Below are positions 46,571-59,569 of a stretch of DNA of 64,000 bases, piece after piece. The notes under the pieces are model-generated. The model searched no databases and was not told where the DNA came from. It was given only the letters and a program-made list of their open reading frames with translations. This DNA is from Larus michahellis (lineage: Eukaryota > Chordata > Aves > Charadriiformes > Laridae). The stretch is taken from assembly GCF_964199755.1 (NCBI RefSeq), contig NC_133906.1:11532001-11596000 (forward strand). The letters run 5' to 3'. The translations under genes were made by a program, and so were the position numbers. How positions within the stretch are numbered: the stretch's first letter is position 1; every line of letters starts with the position of its first letter.

Positions 46571-49500
46571 TTAGGATGACTCGCCAGAAGTGACAGAGCC
46601 GGCAGCTTTCTTCTTAGGGCGGGCTTTCACACTTCTCACTGGAAGCTGAGGAGAAAGAAAAAAAGAGGCATCTTAGGGTAGTTTAACACCTAAACGTCTA
46701 ACAGAAAGATATAAGGATGCAGAGTGAAAATAGGACAAAGCAACTACAACACGATGACCCTATTCATGTCATTCCTTTTTTTCAATAAGGCTATTTAACC
46801 ATTCCATTTGTTTTTGGTTAGTAAACAAATCACTCGGAGCATATCCACCAAATAGCAACCAGGAGAGGAAGACATTCTAAAACAGGACAAATGTGATAAT
46901 AAAATCGAAGTCAGCTGTCTCAACAAAAGATTGGACATAGCGATATTTCTAACTGGTAACATTCACGTAACACTTCACTGCTGTAACTTTTCTGCTTCTT
47001 GACTGCGATCTCAAATGCTATTCTCTGAAAGATGTAGAAACATCTTGAACTAGTTTGCACATTTTATTCCAGGGTCTTTCATTCTAGATATTGGCAAGAA
47101 GAGTGCATTTATGACCTACAGTGCATTCAGCCTTTCTGGGCAACCTTGTAGATCTCAGTCAAAGACCACCTACAATTCCTATGTCTGAACCAAAGATACA
47201 AGCAGACTGAGCATAAAACCAAATGTGCCTGCAAAGGGCTTTTTCAGAATTTCTGTATTCACAATAAACAGCACAGAAGAGTCATTACTGTCTTTTCACA
47301 ATTTCACTTTAAAAATTCCTCACTAGGAAGCCTGGAATCCAATTTTGTTCCTCTTGTTTCCCTGCTCCAGTCTAATATGCTAGAGAAGAAACCAGAGGAG
47401 TCAACTCAGAAGTAAGCCTTGGAAACTTAAAAGAGGATCCAGCTTGATTTTAAATCCATCTTCAGACATACATGGCCGTCCTTGGAGATACTCAAAAGCC
47501 ATCTGGTCTGGTCCTGGGAACCCAGCTCTAGATGGCCTTGGCTTGAGCAGTGGGGTTGGACAAGATGATCTCCAGAGGTCCCCCCCAACCTCAACCACTC
47601 TGTGATTCTGTTACAAAGAGTATTTAATGCCATGCAAAGGTGTCCTGTACACTGTAAAATGAGGTTAACAGTAAGTCTTAAAATGATGCTTTAAGCAATT
47701 ACTTTCCTCCAAATAATTTAATATTTAGCCTGAAAAGCTCAACAATGTGAGCCAGTCATATAACACTTTTAAACTGAAATAAAAATAATAAAAAAAAATT
47801 AGGAGTCAGAGTTGAATCAAGCAAATGGGACCTCAACTTCACAAAAAGGGAGAAGATTTTTATCACATATAAATCAAACCACAACAAATGTTTTGTTGTG
47901 TTGGAACGGGTCCAGCGGAGGACCACGAAGATGATCATCAGAGGGCTGGAACACCTATGCTGAGGGCAGGCTGAGAGAGGGGGTTGTTCAGCCTGGAGAA
48001 AAGGTGGCTCCAGGGAGACCTTATGGCAGCCTTCCAGTACTTAAAGGGGGCCTACAGGAAAGATGAGGAGGGACTCTTGATCAGAGAGTGTAGCGACAGG
48101 ACGAGGGGTAACGGTTTTAAACTGAAAGAGGGGAGATTTAGAGTAGATATTAGGAAGAAATTCTTTGCTGTGAGGGCGGTGAGCCCCTGGCCCAGGTTGC
48201 CCAGAGAAGCTGTGGCTGCCCCATCCCTGGAGGTGTTCAAGACCAGGTTGGACGGGGCTTGGAGCAACCTGGGCTGGCGGGAGGTGTCCCTGCCCAGGGC
48301 AGGGGGTGGCACTGGATGGGCTTTAAGGTCCCTTCCAACTCTAACCATTCTATGGTTCTATGAAATGTTCAAGTGAGAGTCAAAACCTGGAAAGCAGCAC
48401 CTCAAAAAGCATATTCTACAAAACACACTAACAGCAGATAAAAAAAAGACTATTAAGCTAAAATGGCTCTTGGACACAACTGCATTTATTTTCATGTTTT
48501 AATTGTGCTTTAATGATAACAACACAGGCAACTCATGTCCCCTCTGAATGGCTGTAAATATCACATGGTCATACGGAGAAGACAGCTCAACAATGACTAT
48601 TTACCAAAACCCCAAGGTGGGAGGGAGCGGGGGGGGGTGCCGAGTGGTGTGGAGGGGGAAATTGCATTTTCCCCATATCTAATATGCAGAAGCCCAGGGA
48701 GGCCTAAGAGGGTACAGAACCACTGCGTTTTAGATGAGGAGAAAGCGGCTGTCCCAGGGATAAACGTCACAGTAGTATTATATATTCAGACCGTAACAGA
48801 TAGGAGGAAGGATATAGTCAACAAAAGATGTTAAAAATACCTAATGCCCACCCTTCAACACACAATCTGCATGAAAGCAAAGCTGGGTTCTGGCTTATGA
48901 GAGAGGCTTACAGGTATGATAAAAATACAAAAGCTAGTGACTACTATAGCAAGGAGACAGCAAGTCCTCTGATGTAGGACTCAATCAGCAAAGACTTAGT
49001 CCAACAAAGTTTATACAAACACCTTTTAAATGCACTGAGGCTACGAAGCCAGAGCCTTCAATAAAGCTCACAAATCCATGTGGGTGCTGGAAATAATTTA
49101 CGCACAAGCTCACCTCAGTTTTCATCATCTTTTTAGGAGCTTTGAGACTCTGGGTACGTTTAGGAAGTTTGTCTCCTGCATCTTCATCTGATGGGTCTGT
49201 TCTAGCTTCCGATGGGGTTCCATTAGACCTCTGTGCCACACTGCTCTCCTCGCCTGAGGAGTAACACGAAGCTAAGGAATAAGAGAGAAAGTTTCAGCAA
49301 ATACTTTTGAAAATCACATAAAGTCTAAAACGGCCCATCCTGAATGACCACATGAAAGGGAGATGTCAACAATAGTTAAGAAGCATAATCCAAAAAGTAC
49401 AGAGATGTGTTAGTAGCTGGGAAGGGACTAGGGAAGACAATGCAACTTCTCCCAGATAATTTGGAATCATGTAGTCCTTCTGAGACCCAATGCATGAAAA

Positions 49501-52500
49501 GTCCAGGAGGAACTCCTCCTCCCCTTCTGGCTCGTCATATGAGGCCTCACAGAATGGCCCAGCAGGGGTATTTTGTACCTGAATCTTCAATGGTTTCAAG
49601 AAGACTCCCACCAGATGGGTGCAGTTGTGGCTCATGGCTTCGCATATGCACAGTATCTTCATCCCGGATCAGAGTGAGATCCTGCATGCTGAAACTTCGC
49701 AGCTTCTCAGACAAAACGCCCTGGCCCTAAGAGGACATAATAATTAGGGTCAAGGGCACTTCACTTTCACCAAGATCATCTCACAAGGGATCAGTCAGAA
49801 GAAGAGGAAGGGTGCTCTATTCCCCACTAGGGTACTCCAGAAAAAAACAAAGAAGGGAAAAAGAAAAGTATGCTCCCGAGACCAACAGGGAAGAGGTTAA
49901 AGCAAAATCCATTCCACTCTCCCTCCACTTTCCATAAGTCAAAGGATGGGATTAACTGCCAGGCAAGCTGGAGGAAAGGAAAAGTGGACTGGTGCCAACA
50001 AGTACCAGCATCCCTAACAGAGCATAGCACTAATTGCTGGCACACAAAACTAAACTGCTGGGGAATTCCTGAGTGTTACAGAAGGTGTTGCATTACCTTT
50101 GCAGCTGCAGTAACTGCTGCATTGGCAGCAAGGTTTAACCCTCTCTTGCCAACTCGCATCATGGTTTCATAGCTCTTGTCACGAGCCTGAGTAATGTATT
50201 CATCAATTTCCTAGGAAGGCAATGTTGAACATGGCATTTAGCTCCTCATTACAAACATCATCAAAGTCTCCCCACCATCACCCTTAAAAACCCAAAGCTC
50301 ATCTAGACGCTTTTTTCCAGGCTAACAGCAACAGCTGTCATTGGTCACATATTTGCAGTTTCTCTGCTTGCAGAAAGCTTGCAAACGCAACTTTTACTTA
50401 TAGCATGATACCTCCAAATTGCAACAACTGAAACAAAGCAGCTGCTTACACTGGCAATGTGAAAAAACCAGCATGTCTACAGAACATGCTGCTCCTATCG
50501 TGAGTCAAAGAGCTTAACTACTGACAGTGACTGTAAGGGCTCATGACGCTGGGTTAGCCAAACATGCTTTCTAAGCACTAGGCAAACTACTGGCTATGTT
50601 ACAATCTTCAGTAAGCTGCAGTATGACATTGTTTTCAAAGACAGAATCATTCTACATCCACTAATGTCAGCACAAGCACAATTCACGCATTTCAGTTTTT
50701 ATTGTGAAGTCACTCAGCTCCCAGACAGGTCAGTATCTTCTAACAACAAGTACCTTCTCCTTATTGGAGAGCGTTGGGTGCACAAACTTCCTGTAGAGGA
50801 CACTGGAGCCCTTGGTGTAAGGGGAGAGCAGCCAAATCACAAATGCGATTTTCAGCTCGAAATAAAAGGGAAACCTGAGAGAAAGAGGGAAGAAAAAAAA
50901 AAACAAAGAGAGAGAGAGAGAGAGAGAGAAAGATGGAGAACTGGAATCAAGATCTGCACAGAGACAGACGGAGATAACTTGTAGAGAGTAGCATAGGCAG
51001 AAAGAGCAAAGGCAAGACAACGGCTCAGAAACAAAAGAATTGATATATCAGGTCAGAATAGCAGAACCCTCTTTGGAATCCTAGGACATACCTTCTTTGA
51101 GTCTCATTTAGTCTTTCATCCATAGCCATGAAAACTCCATAAACAGGGCATCTCTCAGCCCTGCAAACACACCAAATTACAATCTGATAGCTATTCTCAT
51201 CATTCTGAAGTTTGTTCAGAGAGTATCCACTGGATGTTAATATTACATTAGTTTCCCTCTCATTTTCCAAAGTTTTCAACTATGTGTCTCAATAAATCTC
51301 AAGTTCTTGCTAAGGCTGATGGCTTAGTTTCTGAAACTTCCAGTAGGTACTCCTCCGATAAGGCACAAAAGGAGGATCAGTGTAAATGAAAAAGAGCATG
51401 CAGCAGGTAAGCCTTTCATCACTAACACCTACCCAATAAAGTCTCTGGGAAGATACAGCAGCAGAGATTGAAACAAGTGAATGCAAACTTTCTACTGTCT
51501 CTATTAGTAGTAAGAGATTTCTGTTTTCAGTGGTTCATTTTAAGAACATGAACAAACTGAAGCTCTTGTACTTTTTATATCTTTATTTGCTTTTCGAACC
51601 TTATGCAAAGCTGCTGAGTGCTTCCGTAAGGCACGTATATCCGTTTCATGTTTCTTTAAAAGATGCAACTCTTGACTAGTATTCTTTCAGAGATGCATGC
51701 AAAACTCAAACACTAAAGCAATGAAGAAAACGAAGACAGCCTGTCCTAAAGGTTCAGCTGAAGATATGTAACGATTATTTGTCATTTTTGGAGGCCTCCA
51801 TGTTGCCAAGCATGGCACACAGCACTGAAACGATTAAGAAGCTGCTTCCCTAACAGGTCCCTTCCTTCTACCATCCTTTTTTTTTTTTAAGTGTCTTTTA
51901 GACCACCATTTTTCAAACTTTTATCAGTTCACATTACAGCTTCTCAAAAATATTTTATGTTATGAATGGATGAAGATCTTCTTGCAGATACCTAACTCTT
52001 ACCCTGTTTGCAAGTATAGGAGATGAAATAGCTAAGACAGCAGCCACTACCCACAGTATCTACAAACCTGCAGACTCTTCACAGGGACTGAAAACTCCTA
52101 AAGGAGACAGTTTATTCCTGGCATCCTAACACTACTCCTCTCTTATTTTAATTAAAAATACAACCAACAAAAAAACCATGCCACCAAGGAACTCACCAAG
52201 AAAGAACAATGTCTGTGAGTGTTTCTGCAGTGGTGAAAAAGGCAAACACAATCCAGTACATCATCCACTTCACCTGCAAAAGAGCAGTCGCTCAATACGC
52301 ATCCATCAGAACCCAGAAAAAGTGAAATGTCTTCTCAGTAAAAATGACTCATCATCTCCACCCATTAAGACGAATTCAACAAGAAGGCATATATAATCGT
52401 AATGGAGAGGGTCACTTGCCAAATGGTACATTATAGTTTGGGAAAACATGTAGGATTAATGTGCTCTACACAGATAACTGCATACAGATACACTGATGAA

Positions 52501-55500
52501 TGCTTGCCCTGTAGCAATATCATGATGCAGCAGTGCTAAAGTCCCAAATAAGCTGTCTGAGTGAGCAGTTCATTTTAAGAAGTTATAGTCTTTTGTATAT
52601 CGTGATTATTGTAATAAATATATATACACCCACATGCAAAAGTTTAGTTTCACCTCTAGCCCTATATTTTCTTATTTTAAACTTTTTTCTTGGGAAGAAA
52701 AAAAAAAACAACAAATCAACAGATACAATACTTTGCTCCAACTCATTAATAAGCATTCTTTGCCTTAAACATTACTCCCAGAAATTACACAAGCGTTTCT
52801 CTTTTCAAATAAAGGCTCAGTAAGAGGTAAGAAAGCAGAGAACATGTCGCATCAACCTTATCTTCTTCTTTAAGGTCTTAAGTATAGTTTACAAAGTGTA
52901 CTTTGTGCTATTATCATAGAATCATAGAATGGTTTGGGTTAGAATGGACCTTAAAGCCCATCCAGTGCCAACTCCATGCCCTGGGCAGGGACACCTCCCG
53001 CCAGACCAGGTTGCTTTAAACCCCATCCAACCTCCAGGGATGGGGCAGCCACAGCTTCTCTGGGCAACCTGGGCCAGGGGCTCACCGCCCTCAGAGTGAA
53101 AAATTTCTTCCTGGTATCTAATATAAATCTCCCCTGTTTCAGTTTGAAGCCATTACCCCTTGTCCGATCACTACATGCCCTTGTAAAAAGGCTCTCTCCG
53201 GTTTTATTGTAGGCTTCCTTTAAGTACTGGAAAGCCTCTGCGACTTGGGCAGTGCAGCTAGAACACTCGCCACTGAAGATGGAGGCAAAAAAGTCATTGA
53301 GTACCTCAGCCTTCTCCATGTCCTGGGTAGCCAGGTCTCCTGTTTCCTTCCGGAGAGGGCCCACATTTTCCCTAGTCTTCCTTTTATCACTGACATACCT
53401 GCAGAAGCTTTTCTTATTGCCCTTGACGCCCCTGGACAGATTTAATGCTATCTGGGCTTTAGCTTTCCTAACCTGATCCCTGGCTGCTCGGACTATTTCT
53501 CTGTATTCCTCTCAGGCTACCTGCCCTTGCTTCCACCCTCTGCAAGCTTTCTTCTCCTGTTTGAGATTGCCCAGGAGCTCCTTGTTCATCAACACCAGCC
53601 TCCTGGTGATTCTGCCCGACCTCCTCTTTGTCAGGATGCGTTGCTCCGCAGCTTGCAGAAGGTGACCCTCGAACACTAACCAGCTGTCTTGCTGGCACAT
53701 CTGTAGGCCTATCATCTTTCTCCCTACTTCCTCACACCGTTCTCTGGAGCAGTAGGTATTTCTTTCAAAGCAAACATAAAATAATTCACCCCTAACACAC
53801 ACACACACACACTCACACCCTGCTGTTTTAGTAACAAGTCTCTCAGCTACAGGCCAATTATTCCTAAGGAGCAATCAGCTGAATTAAAAAAACCGCTACA
53901 CAAAATTTTCTAATAGCAGAGGAGTCACAGAATTGTTTAGGTTGGAAAAGACCTTTAAGAAGGGAGATTGCCAGTTCTCTATGCTGTTAAGAAGTAAAAA
54001 TAAACGTACGTAGCAGATAAATAGAAAGAAGAGGTCACCTTTGCTAAAAACAACTTAACACTCTTAGTGTCACCTAGAATGGGAAAAGAGAACTAAACTG
54101 AGTCAAGGAAATTCCACATACTAAATCCACACATTAATCCACATATTAAAATTACATGGACAGTTTAGTGACAGTCTTTGTTACAGCAAATGAAGTTATA
54201 AAACCAGATGTTTCCCCAAACTTGCATGTGTTGGAAAATTTGGTGATCTGTTCAAGGAAGACCCTCCAAAACTTTCAAAAAAAAAAGCAGTAAAATTATG
54301 CTGCCTCCAACCTCTCTATCACAGCGGATGGTTTTTGAAGATAGCTGTTAGTAGCCTGAATTATATCCACTTTACTGTGATTTTTTTTTCACAACAGAAA
54401 GTGGCAAAACTTGTATTTTATGGCACTCCTGCCTTTTTTTTTTCCCTTGTATCATCAGTTTGGACACGACTAGGACCCGGTGTTATTCACTTCGCTTCTA
54501 AAGCAACTCTACAAAATGAATGGTTAACTCTTCAATGCAGCAACATAAATCAGCCCTTGGACGAAAAAGTGTGCGAATAATGGCAAACAGGGATCCCAAT
54601 GGGCAAAAGATTTCAGAGAAGCTACATACCGGTAAGTTTTACTTCAGTATTAGGAAAATTAAGGCAATAATAACAAAAGCAATTAGCAGGTACATAGATA
54701 TATATAACATAATGAGGAATATGCTTCTTTGCAGAAAAAAATATCTCACAAATGTAGCAGAATTCTTAGAAGGTTTCCATAAAGTCTTGCTATAGCGCTT
54801 CCCTTACAGGCAGGGTGTATGGAGTTTCTACAAAGTTTCCAACAGGCCTAAATAAACACTCAAAGAAACTAAATTGTCAAGGATAAAAAGGAAGGGACTC
54901 TTGAGGATTAACGGTTGGTTAAAAGAGAGGAAACAAAGGATAAGAATAAATGGCCATTTTGCACAATGAGGAAAGTTACCAGTGGAATTCCACAGGAATC
55001 AGTGTTGAGATCTGTGCTGCTCATCTTCGTGAAAGATCTGGAAAAGGTTGCGAATAATAAGATGACAAAACATGAAGAAGATACTTTTCTATCCAGGGAA
55101 TTAGGTATGAGTTGATTAAAGAAGTCAGAAAGGGATCTATACTGATGGATGCCCAGTTGATATTTTGTTGCTAAATGTCATTAAATACAAAGTAATGAAC
55201 TTAGAACATCTGCTTTTCCTCAGTGAAAACTTGTGATTACATAAATTAGCTCTTGCCATTCTGGAGCGGTCACTGCAGACAGCCTGATGAAACTGTAAGC
55301 TCAGTGCTCATTGACTTTTTCATTCTGCTAACAGAATGCTCACCCTTCACCCTACGCTCTACAGCCAAAGACAAAAAGAAAATGAAGCTCTTAAATAAAC
55401 TAGTCTAGCTCTAGAAATTCCTGTAGAACCAGAAACTAGAGGAGCAGAAAGCAGAGGGGAAGAATCACCTTTTTTTTTTTTCTTATGATGTTTGTAATGC

Positions 55501-58500
55501 ACAGAGTAAAAAACACCTTCAAAAACAGAGGGCCAAACCAGGCTATATTTTTTTAAGCCTATTAAAAAGGAGTCAGGTCTTTGCTGCTCAAGCTGATGAC
55601 CACCAACTTCAGCTAGCTGCATATATGCAGCCTCCCCAGCTTGCACCAAGAACCTAAATAAATTCAGAAAATGCAAAAGCACAATTGGAATGTGGATAAA
55701 TAAATTCAGAAAATGCAAAAGCATAACTGGAATGTGGAATTTACATGTAGATGACATGTAAAAAGAAAGAAATTACTTTTAAAACACTCTGAGCTACTAG
55801 AAGCAGCTTGTCACAACTGCTCAAGGACTTATTGTAAATTTATATCATGGCGGGGGAGAAGAGTAAAGTTTGCGCAGTACTCTGGTGCCACTGATGGACT
55901 GCTTGCGGTAGCTTGGTCTGCGTCAAGTCAATCTTTGATACCCCAGGCTCTCTAGCACAAATACACCCGTGAGATCTTTCTCCCCCACCAATGTTGGTCC
56001 CTAAGCACTATGCGCAAGCGAGAGCACGCAGACACAGCAGGCTTTGAAAGCGTGCAGCACAGCATTCAAGTTTTCCACTGACTTCTCACACGAAGAACAG
56101 TTTGAACAGATATTGGCCCCCTTTCCCATGTTTAACAAAATTGGTTTTCCCCCGTCTTTCCACTTATGTTGAGAAGGAAGAAGTCCTCCAAAGATAAGTG
56201 AATTAGGCAGATGGCAGTCCAACGTCTAAATGCTTATTTCTGATGTAGCCCTCTCAAAGAGAAATAACTTATATGTAGTATCAGTTTTAGCAGTTCAAAT
56301 ACATTCTCTTGAACCAACTCCAGTATTTCTACTGAAAGCAAAAACAAGAGAAAATTTTCTGCCACAGCAATCCGTAACTATCTACTTCAATAAGCATTAA
56401 AATAACCCCAAAAATGAATTCCATACTTTTCCACACGAGCCCTAGTAGGGCTTAAACCAAGTGATTAGTTGATATTATTGTTAACACAACTTTATGATAC
56501 TCGAGTACTGTATCTCATTTTTTTTCACCATCCAATTAGGGAAGTCTTACAGCAATTTAGGTAACCTCTACCGAAAGAAAATCAGAACAATACAATGTTT
56601 ACATTCTGCAAGGGAACACCGCATTTATGTACCTGAAGAGCTAACCTACTCACAGAAAGCAAGCAGCTTTTTACTGTAAAGAATGCCTACAAATTCAAAG
56701 GCTCCATATTTACCGGGTCTTTGAGCTCCAGAACAAGCATGCTATAGGCTGTTTTAAAAAATGAGGGTTTGTGGCGGTTTTTTTCCCCCTCAAGTTCTCA
56801 ACAAAGCAATCACTGAATACCACGTTGAAAGGGAGTTCAAGGATCTTCCTTGCAACCTTTCTGGGCAAAAGATGGTCTGGACAAGATGGCCCAGCACCCT
56901 GCCCAGCTGAATCTTAAAAGCGTCTAATGATGGGGAATCCACCACTTCTGTGGGGAGATTATTCCAATGGCTGATTGTTCTCATTGTGAAAAATTTTCCT
57001 CTTCTGTCCAATCCGAATCTCTCCAGGAGTAACTTGTACCCGTCACCCTGCATCTTTTCCACGTGACTCCTTGTAAAAAGGGAGTCTCCATCTTCTTTGT
57101 AGCCACCCTTTAAATACTGGAACATGGTGGTAAGGTCTCCCCTAAGTCGCCTTTTCTCAAGGCCAAACAAACCCGGTTCTCTCAGCCTTTCCTCACATGG
57201 CAGGCTTCCCACTCCTTGGATATCTTTGGGGCCCTTCTCTGGACGTTCTCCAGCCTGGCCACATCTTTTTTGTACAGAGGGGACCAAAACTGAACACAGT
57301 GTTCCAGGTGTGGCCTGACCAGCACTGAGTAGAGTGGGATAATGACTTCTTTATCTCTGCTGGTGATGCCCTGGTTGATGCAGCCCAGCATCCCGTTGGC
57401 TTTCATGGTCGAGCAGCAGCACACTGTTCGCTCATATTGAGCTGCTTGTCACCAGGACCTCCAGGTCCCTTCCCACAGAGCTTTTCCCCAGCCTGTGCTG
57501 CACTCAATTTAAAAAACTCAGAAATCTCAGTCTGTCTTAAAGTTAACACAGATTCTGTAACTGGAACACGATCATTCCATGACAGGCACTTGTGAGCCAG
57601 AATAAAATTCTGAGTAAAAAAATACGTATTACATGCAACAAATGAAGGTCATAGGCAACTGGAAGGAAAGCGGAGAGGAAGGCCAGAGAAGACAATAGTA
57701 ACATGATACTGCTCTGTACATAACTTCAAGGATAGCTATGAAGTCACAGGATCATGAAATTATTCAGATAGATAGTTTCTTTCATGCTTACTTTTCAGTT
57801 TCTAATGTTATTACTAGTAAAGTTCAAAGCTCAGTAAGGCTCATTGTATTTCTGACTATATCTCTAATACACAGAACACTGTATTAGTTAGCACTGCCTC
57901 CTGAACATTCACATTTTGACTTCTCTCAAGACCACTATTAAAAAAACAAACAAACAACCCCAAAACAAAACCCAAAACACCTCAGCCAGATGTTGTGGGC
58001 TGTAAAGCTGTCCACTCTGAGCGAGACTCTCCTTCAAAAATCAGCAGGGTGAATTTTAAGCCAACACGCAGAAAAGGTCTAGGCAATTCTAGAGGACTGA
58101 AGCATCATGAGACAAAAAAGGACTACGTCCTGCAATATTTATTGTTGATGTGTCATTTTGTAAGGAGCAAACAGAGCCAGCTGGATGAAGAGTCTCTGAC
58201 TGCACCACAAAGCAACAGTGACAAATTATATCCTGTATTCACCGTGTCACCTCTCTTCTCCATCAGGTTATTCCTTGCTCTAGATAAATGGAAGCTCATC
58301 CCACCCATAAGTGAAATAGCTCTAGGCTCCACCGATCAACTTAGAAGACCCCTTCTGTAAGAAGAGGACACATCACCTCACTAAGAAACATTTAGTGTTT
58401 TAAATACGGTAATTGTAACAACAGTGTAGACAGAGAAGGGGAAACGATTCCAGAAAGGAAGGAGGGTGAAGTCTTGACCAACAGAAAACACTGATCGCAA

Positions 58501-59242
58501 GTCACATTGACAGGAAGACACAAAACAAGCAAAATTACTCAGCCTTTGGGAATAAAGCAAAAGTAGTACTGAAAAAGCAGTAAAAGGACACAGAGTAACG
58601 ATAAAATCAGAGGAAAGGACTTGTCCTGGACTTTCAGATGGACTGAAAGATGCACCTAAAGATGCATCTAAGACACGCTGCAGCGTTTTACCCTGATTTC
58701 CCTTCCTCCCCCAGCATCTCCCGAGAAAGAACAGCTCCCGTTCACGGTTTGAAGCCCCCCCTCGGGTGAGCGCCCCCACCCCCACCCCCACCCCAACCCC
58801 CCCGGGGACCCTCGCCGGCCTCGGGCCGGGCCGCCACGGCCAACCCCGACTCACATATTCCTTCACGTTTTTCGTCTTTACGGCCTTGTAGGAGGAGTAC
58901 GCGGGGTAGAGGGTGCCGAAGATCAGCCTGCGGGAAGGACAGACCCCTCAGCGCCCGCCGCCGCTGCGGGGGGGCTGCCCGGCGGGACGCCGCTGCCCGG
59001 GGCCGCCCCGCACGGGGCTCAGACCCCGCCGCGGGCCGCGACGGCCTGCGCCGACCCGCCGGGACGCGGCCGCAGCCGCCCGCGAGGCCGCCCCCGCCCC
59101 GACGGCCCCCCCCAATCCCCTCCCACCCACCCCCCCCCCCCGGGCGCAGGGTCCCGCTGCGGGCGGCGGCCGCGTCCCCCGAGGCGCAACCCCCACCCGG
59201 CCGCACTCACACCACCAGGCGGGAGATGATCCAGGAGACCAT
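46571..59242 (-). CDS. REEP2: Receptor expression-enhancing protein 2, eight coding exons
   Basis: REEP2 is a member of the DP1/Yop1/REEP1 family: a hairpin membrane protein of the tubular endoplasmic reticulum that shapes membranes and binds microtubules. In human, mutations cause spastic paraplegia 72. Exons: 59,242-59,211; 58,927-58,855; 52,273-52,197; 50,874-50,754; 50,210-50,097; 49,726-49,579; 49,271-49,114; 46,645-46,571. All borders are AG/GT and phases agree, giving 265 residues (human about 252). The N-terminus [20 protein letters not shown], the hydrophobic stretch [20 protein letters not shown] and [20 protein letters not shown] are nearly identical to human REEP2; [16 protein letters not shown] separates it from REEP1. 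The conserved [20 protein letters not shown] follows. The acidic and Ser-rich tail diverges, ending in a basic ARPKKK segment and GESS. The ATG sits in a perfect GCCGCCATGG context. Identification is essentially certain. Confidence 0.97.
47400..47617 (+). mobile_element. CR1 LINE 3' end fragment in REEP2 intron 7
   Basis: The fragment ends with CAGCTCTAGATGGCC, GGGGTTGGACAAGATGATC, CAGAGGTCC and CTCTGTGATTCTGT, the CR1 3' end. It is 5'-truncated and lies antisense to REEP2. Confidence 0.85.
47890..48365 (+). mobile_element. CR1 LINE 3' end, about 475 bases, in REEP2 intron 7
   Basis: The end of CR1 ORF2 is visible ([19 protein letters not shown], later [19 protein letters not shown]), followed by the short 3' UTR with GGCAGGGGGTGGCACTGGATG and the TTCTATGGTTCTATGA tail. 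The last part of the frame stays open for 130 codons, so this copy is fairly young but strongly 5'-truncated. It is antisense to REEP2. Confidence 0.93.
50874..50935 (-). repeat. (CT)n microsatellite forming the exon 4 polypyrimidine tract
   Basis: On the REEP2 sense strand a CT run of about 12 repeats, then T-rich and TTCCCTCTTTCTCTCAG sequence, leads into the exon 4 acceptor. The whole tract of about 60 bases is almost pure pyrimidine. Confidence 0.85.
52913..53710 (-). mobile_element. CR1 LINE copy in REEP2 intron 2, with internal deletion
   Basis: The 3' end with TCATAGAATCATAGAATGG lies at 52,913. Moving up the element are the ORF2 C-terminal part ([19 protein letters not shown]), then directly a more N-terminal ORF2 part ([20 protein letters not shown]) that should lie before the reverse transcriptase, then the linker region of ORF2. 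The reverse-transcriptase core is therefore missing, so this is an internally deleted copy. It lies in the same orientation as REEP2. Confidence 0.88.
53795..53818. repeat. (AC)n microsatellite
   Basis: A run of about ten AC repeats followed by a TCACACC variant, next to the upstream end of the CR1 copy in REEP2 intron 2. Confidence 0.9.
53924..53965 (-). mobile_element. Short CR1 tail fragment
   Basis: GTCACAGAATTGTTTAGGTTGGAAAAGACC, read here in two parts (GTCACAGAATTG and TTGGAAAAGACC), matches the CR1 3' tail in minus orientation; only about 40 bases remain. Confidence 0.6.
54830..55215 (+). mobile_element. Old CR1-type LINE fragment, reverse transcriptase part
   Basis: The plus strand translates to [19 protein letters not shown] then [17 protein letters not shown], matching the CR1 pattern SGVPQGSVLGPVLFNIF and the ADDT region in degraded form. 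The sequence diverges more than the other CR1 copies here, so it is older. Confidence 0.75.
55656..55739. repeat. Tandem duplication, 42 bases x 2
   Basis: The unit AAATAAATTCAGAAAATGCA and onward at 55,656-55,697 is repeated at 55,698-55,739 with very few differences (CACAATTGG against CATAACTGG). Confidence 0.9.
56790..57500 (-). mobile_element. CR1 LINE copy in REEP2 intron 2, ORF2 C-terminal part
   Basis: The minus strand shows [20 protein letters not shown], then [35 protein letters not shown] and [19 protein letters not shown], all typical of the CR1 ORF2 C-terminus. The usual CR1 3' tail is not visible at 56,790, and the frame is broken at one place near 57,220. It is in the same orientation as REEP2. 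Confidence 0.92.
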
Positions 59243-59560
59243 GGCGGCGCCGGGCGGCGGCTCCCGGGGCTGGCGGCGGCAGCGGCTCTTCCAGGGCGGG
59301 TCCCTGCAGCAAGCGCAGCCCCGCCCGGGCGCCGGGAGGGAGGAGCCGCCGCGGCGGAGGAAGGTGGTGGTGGGGGGGGGTGGTCGCGCCCCGCCCCGCG
59401 CAGCCCCCGGCGGGAAGATGGCGGGGGAGCGACCTGCGCTACGGGAGAGAATCCGAGGAGGGAAAGGGCTGAACGGGGACCAGGCTGCCGCGGGGGGCGG
59501 CTGACAGACCGCGGCAGCAGCCACCTCCCCCAGGGAGTTCAGGACAACGGCGATTAAACG
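58740..59560 (-). promoter_or_regulatory. REEP2: REEP2 CpG-island promoter
   Basis: The GC-rich island covers REEP2 exons 1 and 2. No TATA box is visible upstream of the ATG, as usual for CpG-island promoters. An AAGATGGCGG YY1-type motif sits on the plus strand at about 59,416-59,425; its ATG opens a 28-codon frame (MAGERPALRERI) in the divergent direction, so a divergent transcript is possible. Confidence 0.75.
58768..58803 (-). other. G-quadruplex-forming G-tract in REEP2 intron 2
   Basis: The plus strand reads CCCCCACCCCCACCCCCA then CCCCAACCCCCCC; on the REEP2 sense strand this is five or more runs of four or more G separated by one or two bases, about 50 bases downstream of the exon 2 donor. 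Confidence 0.8.
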
Positions 59561-59569
59561 CTGGAGACG

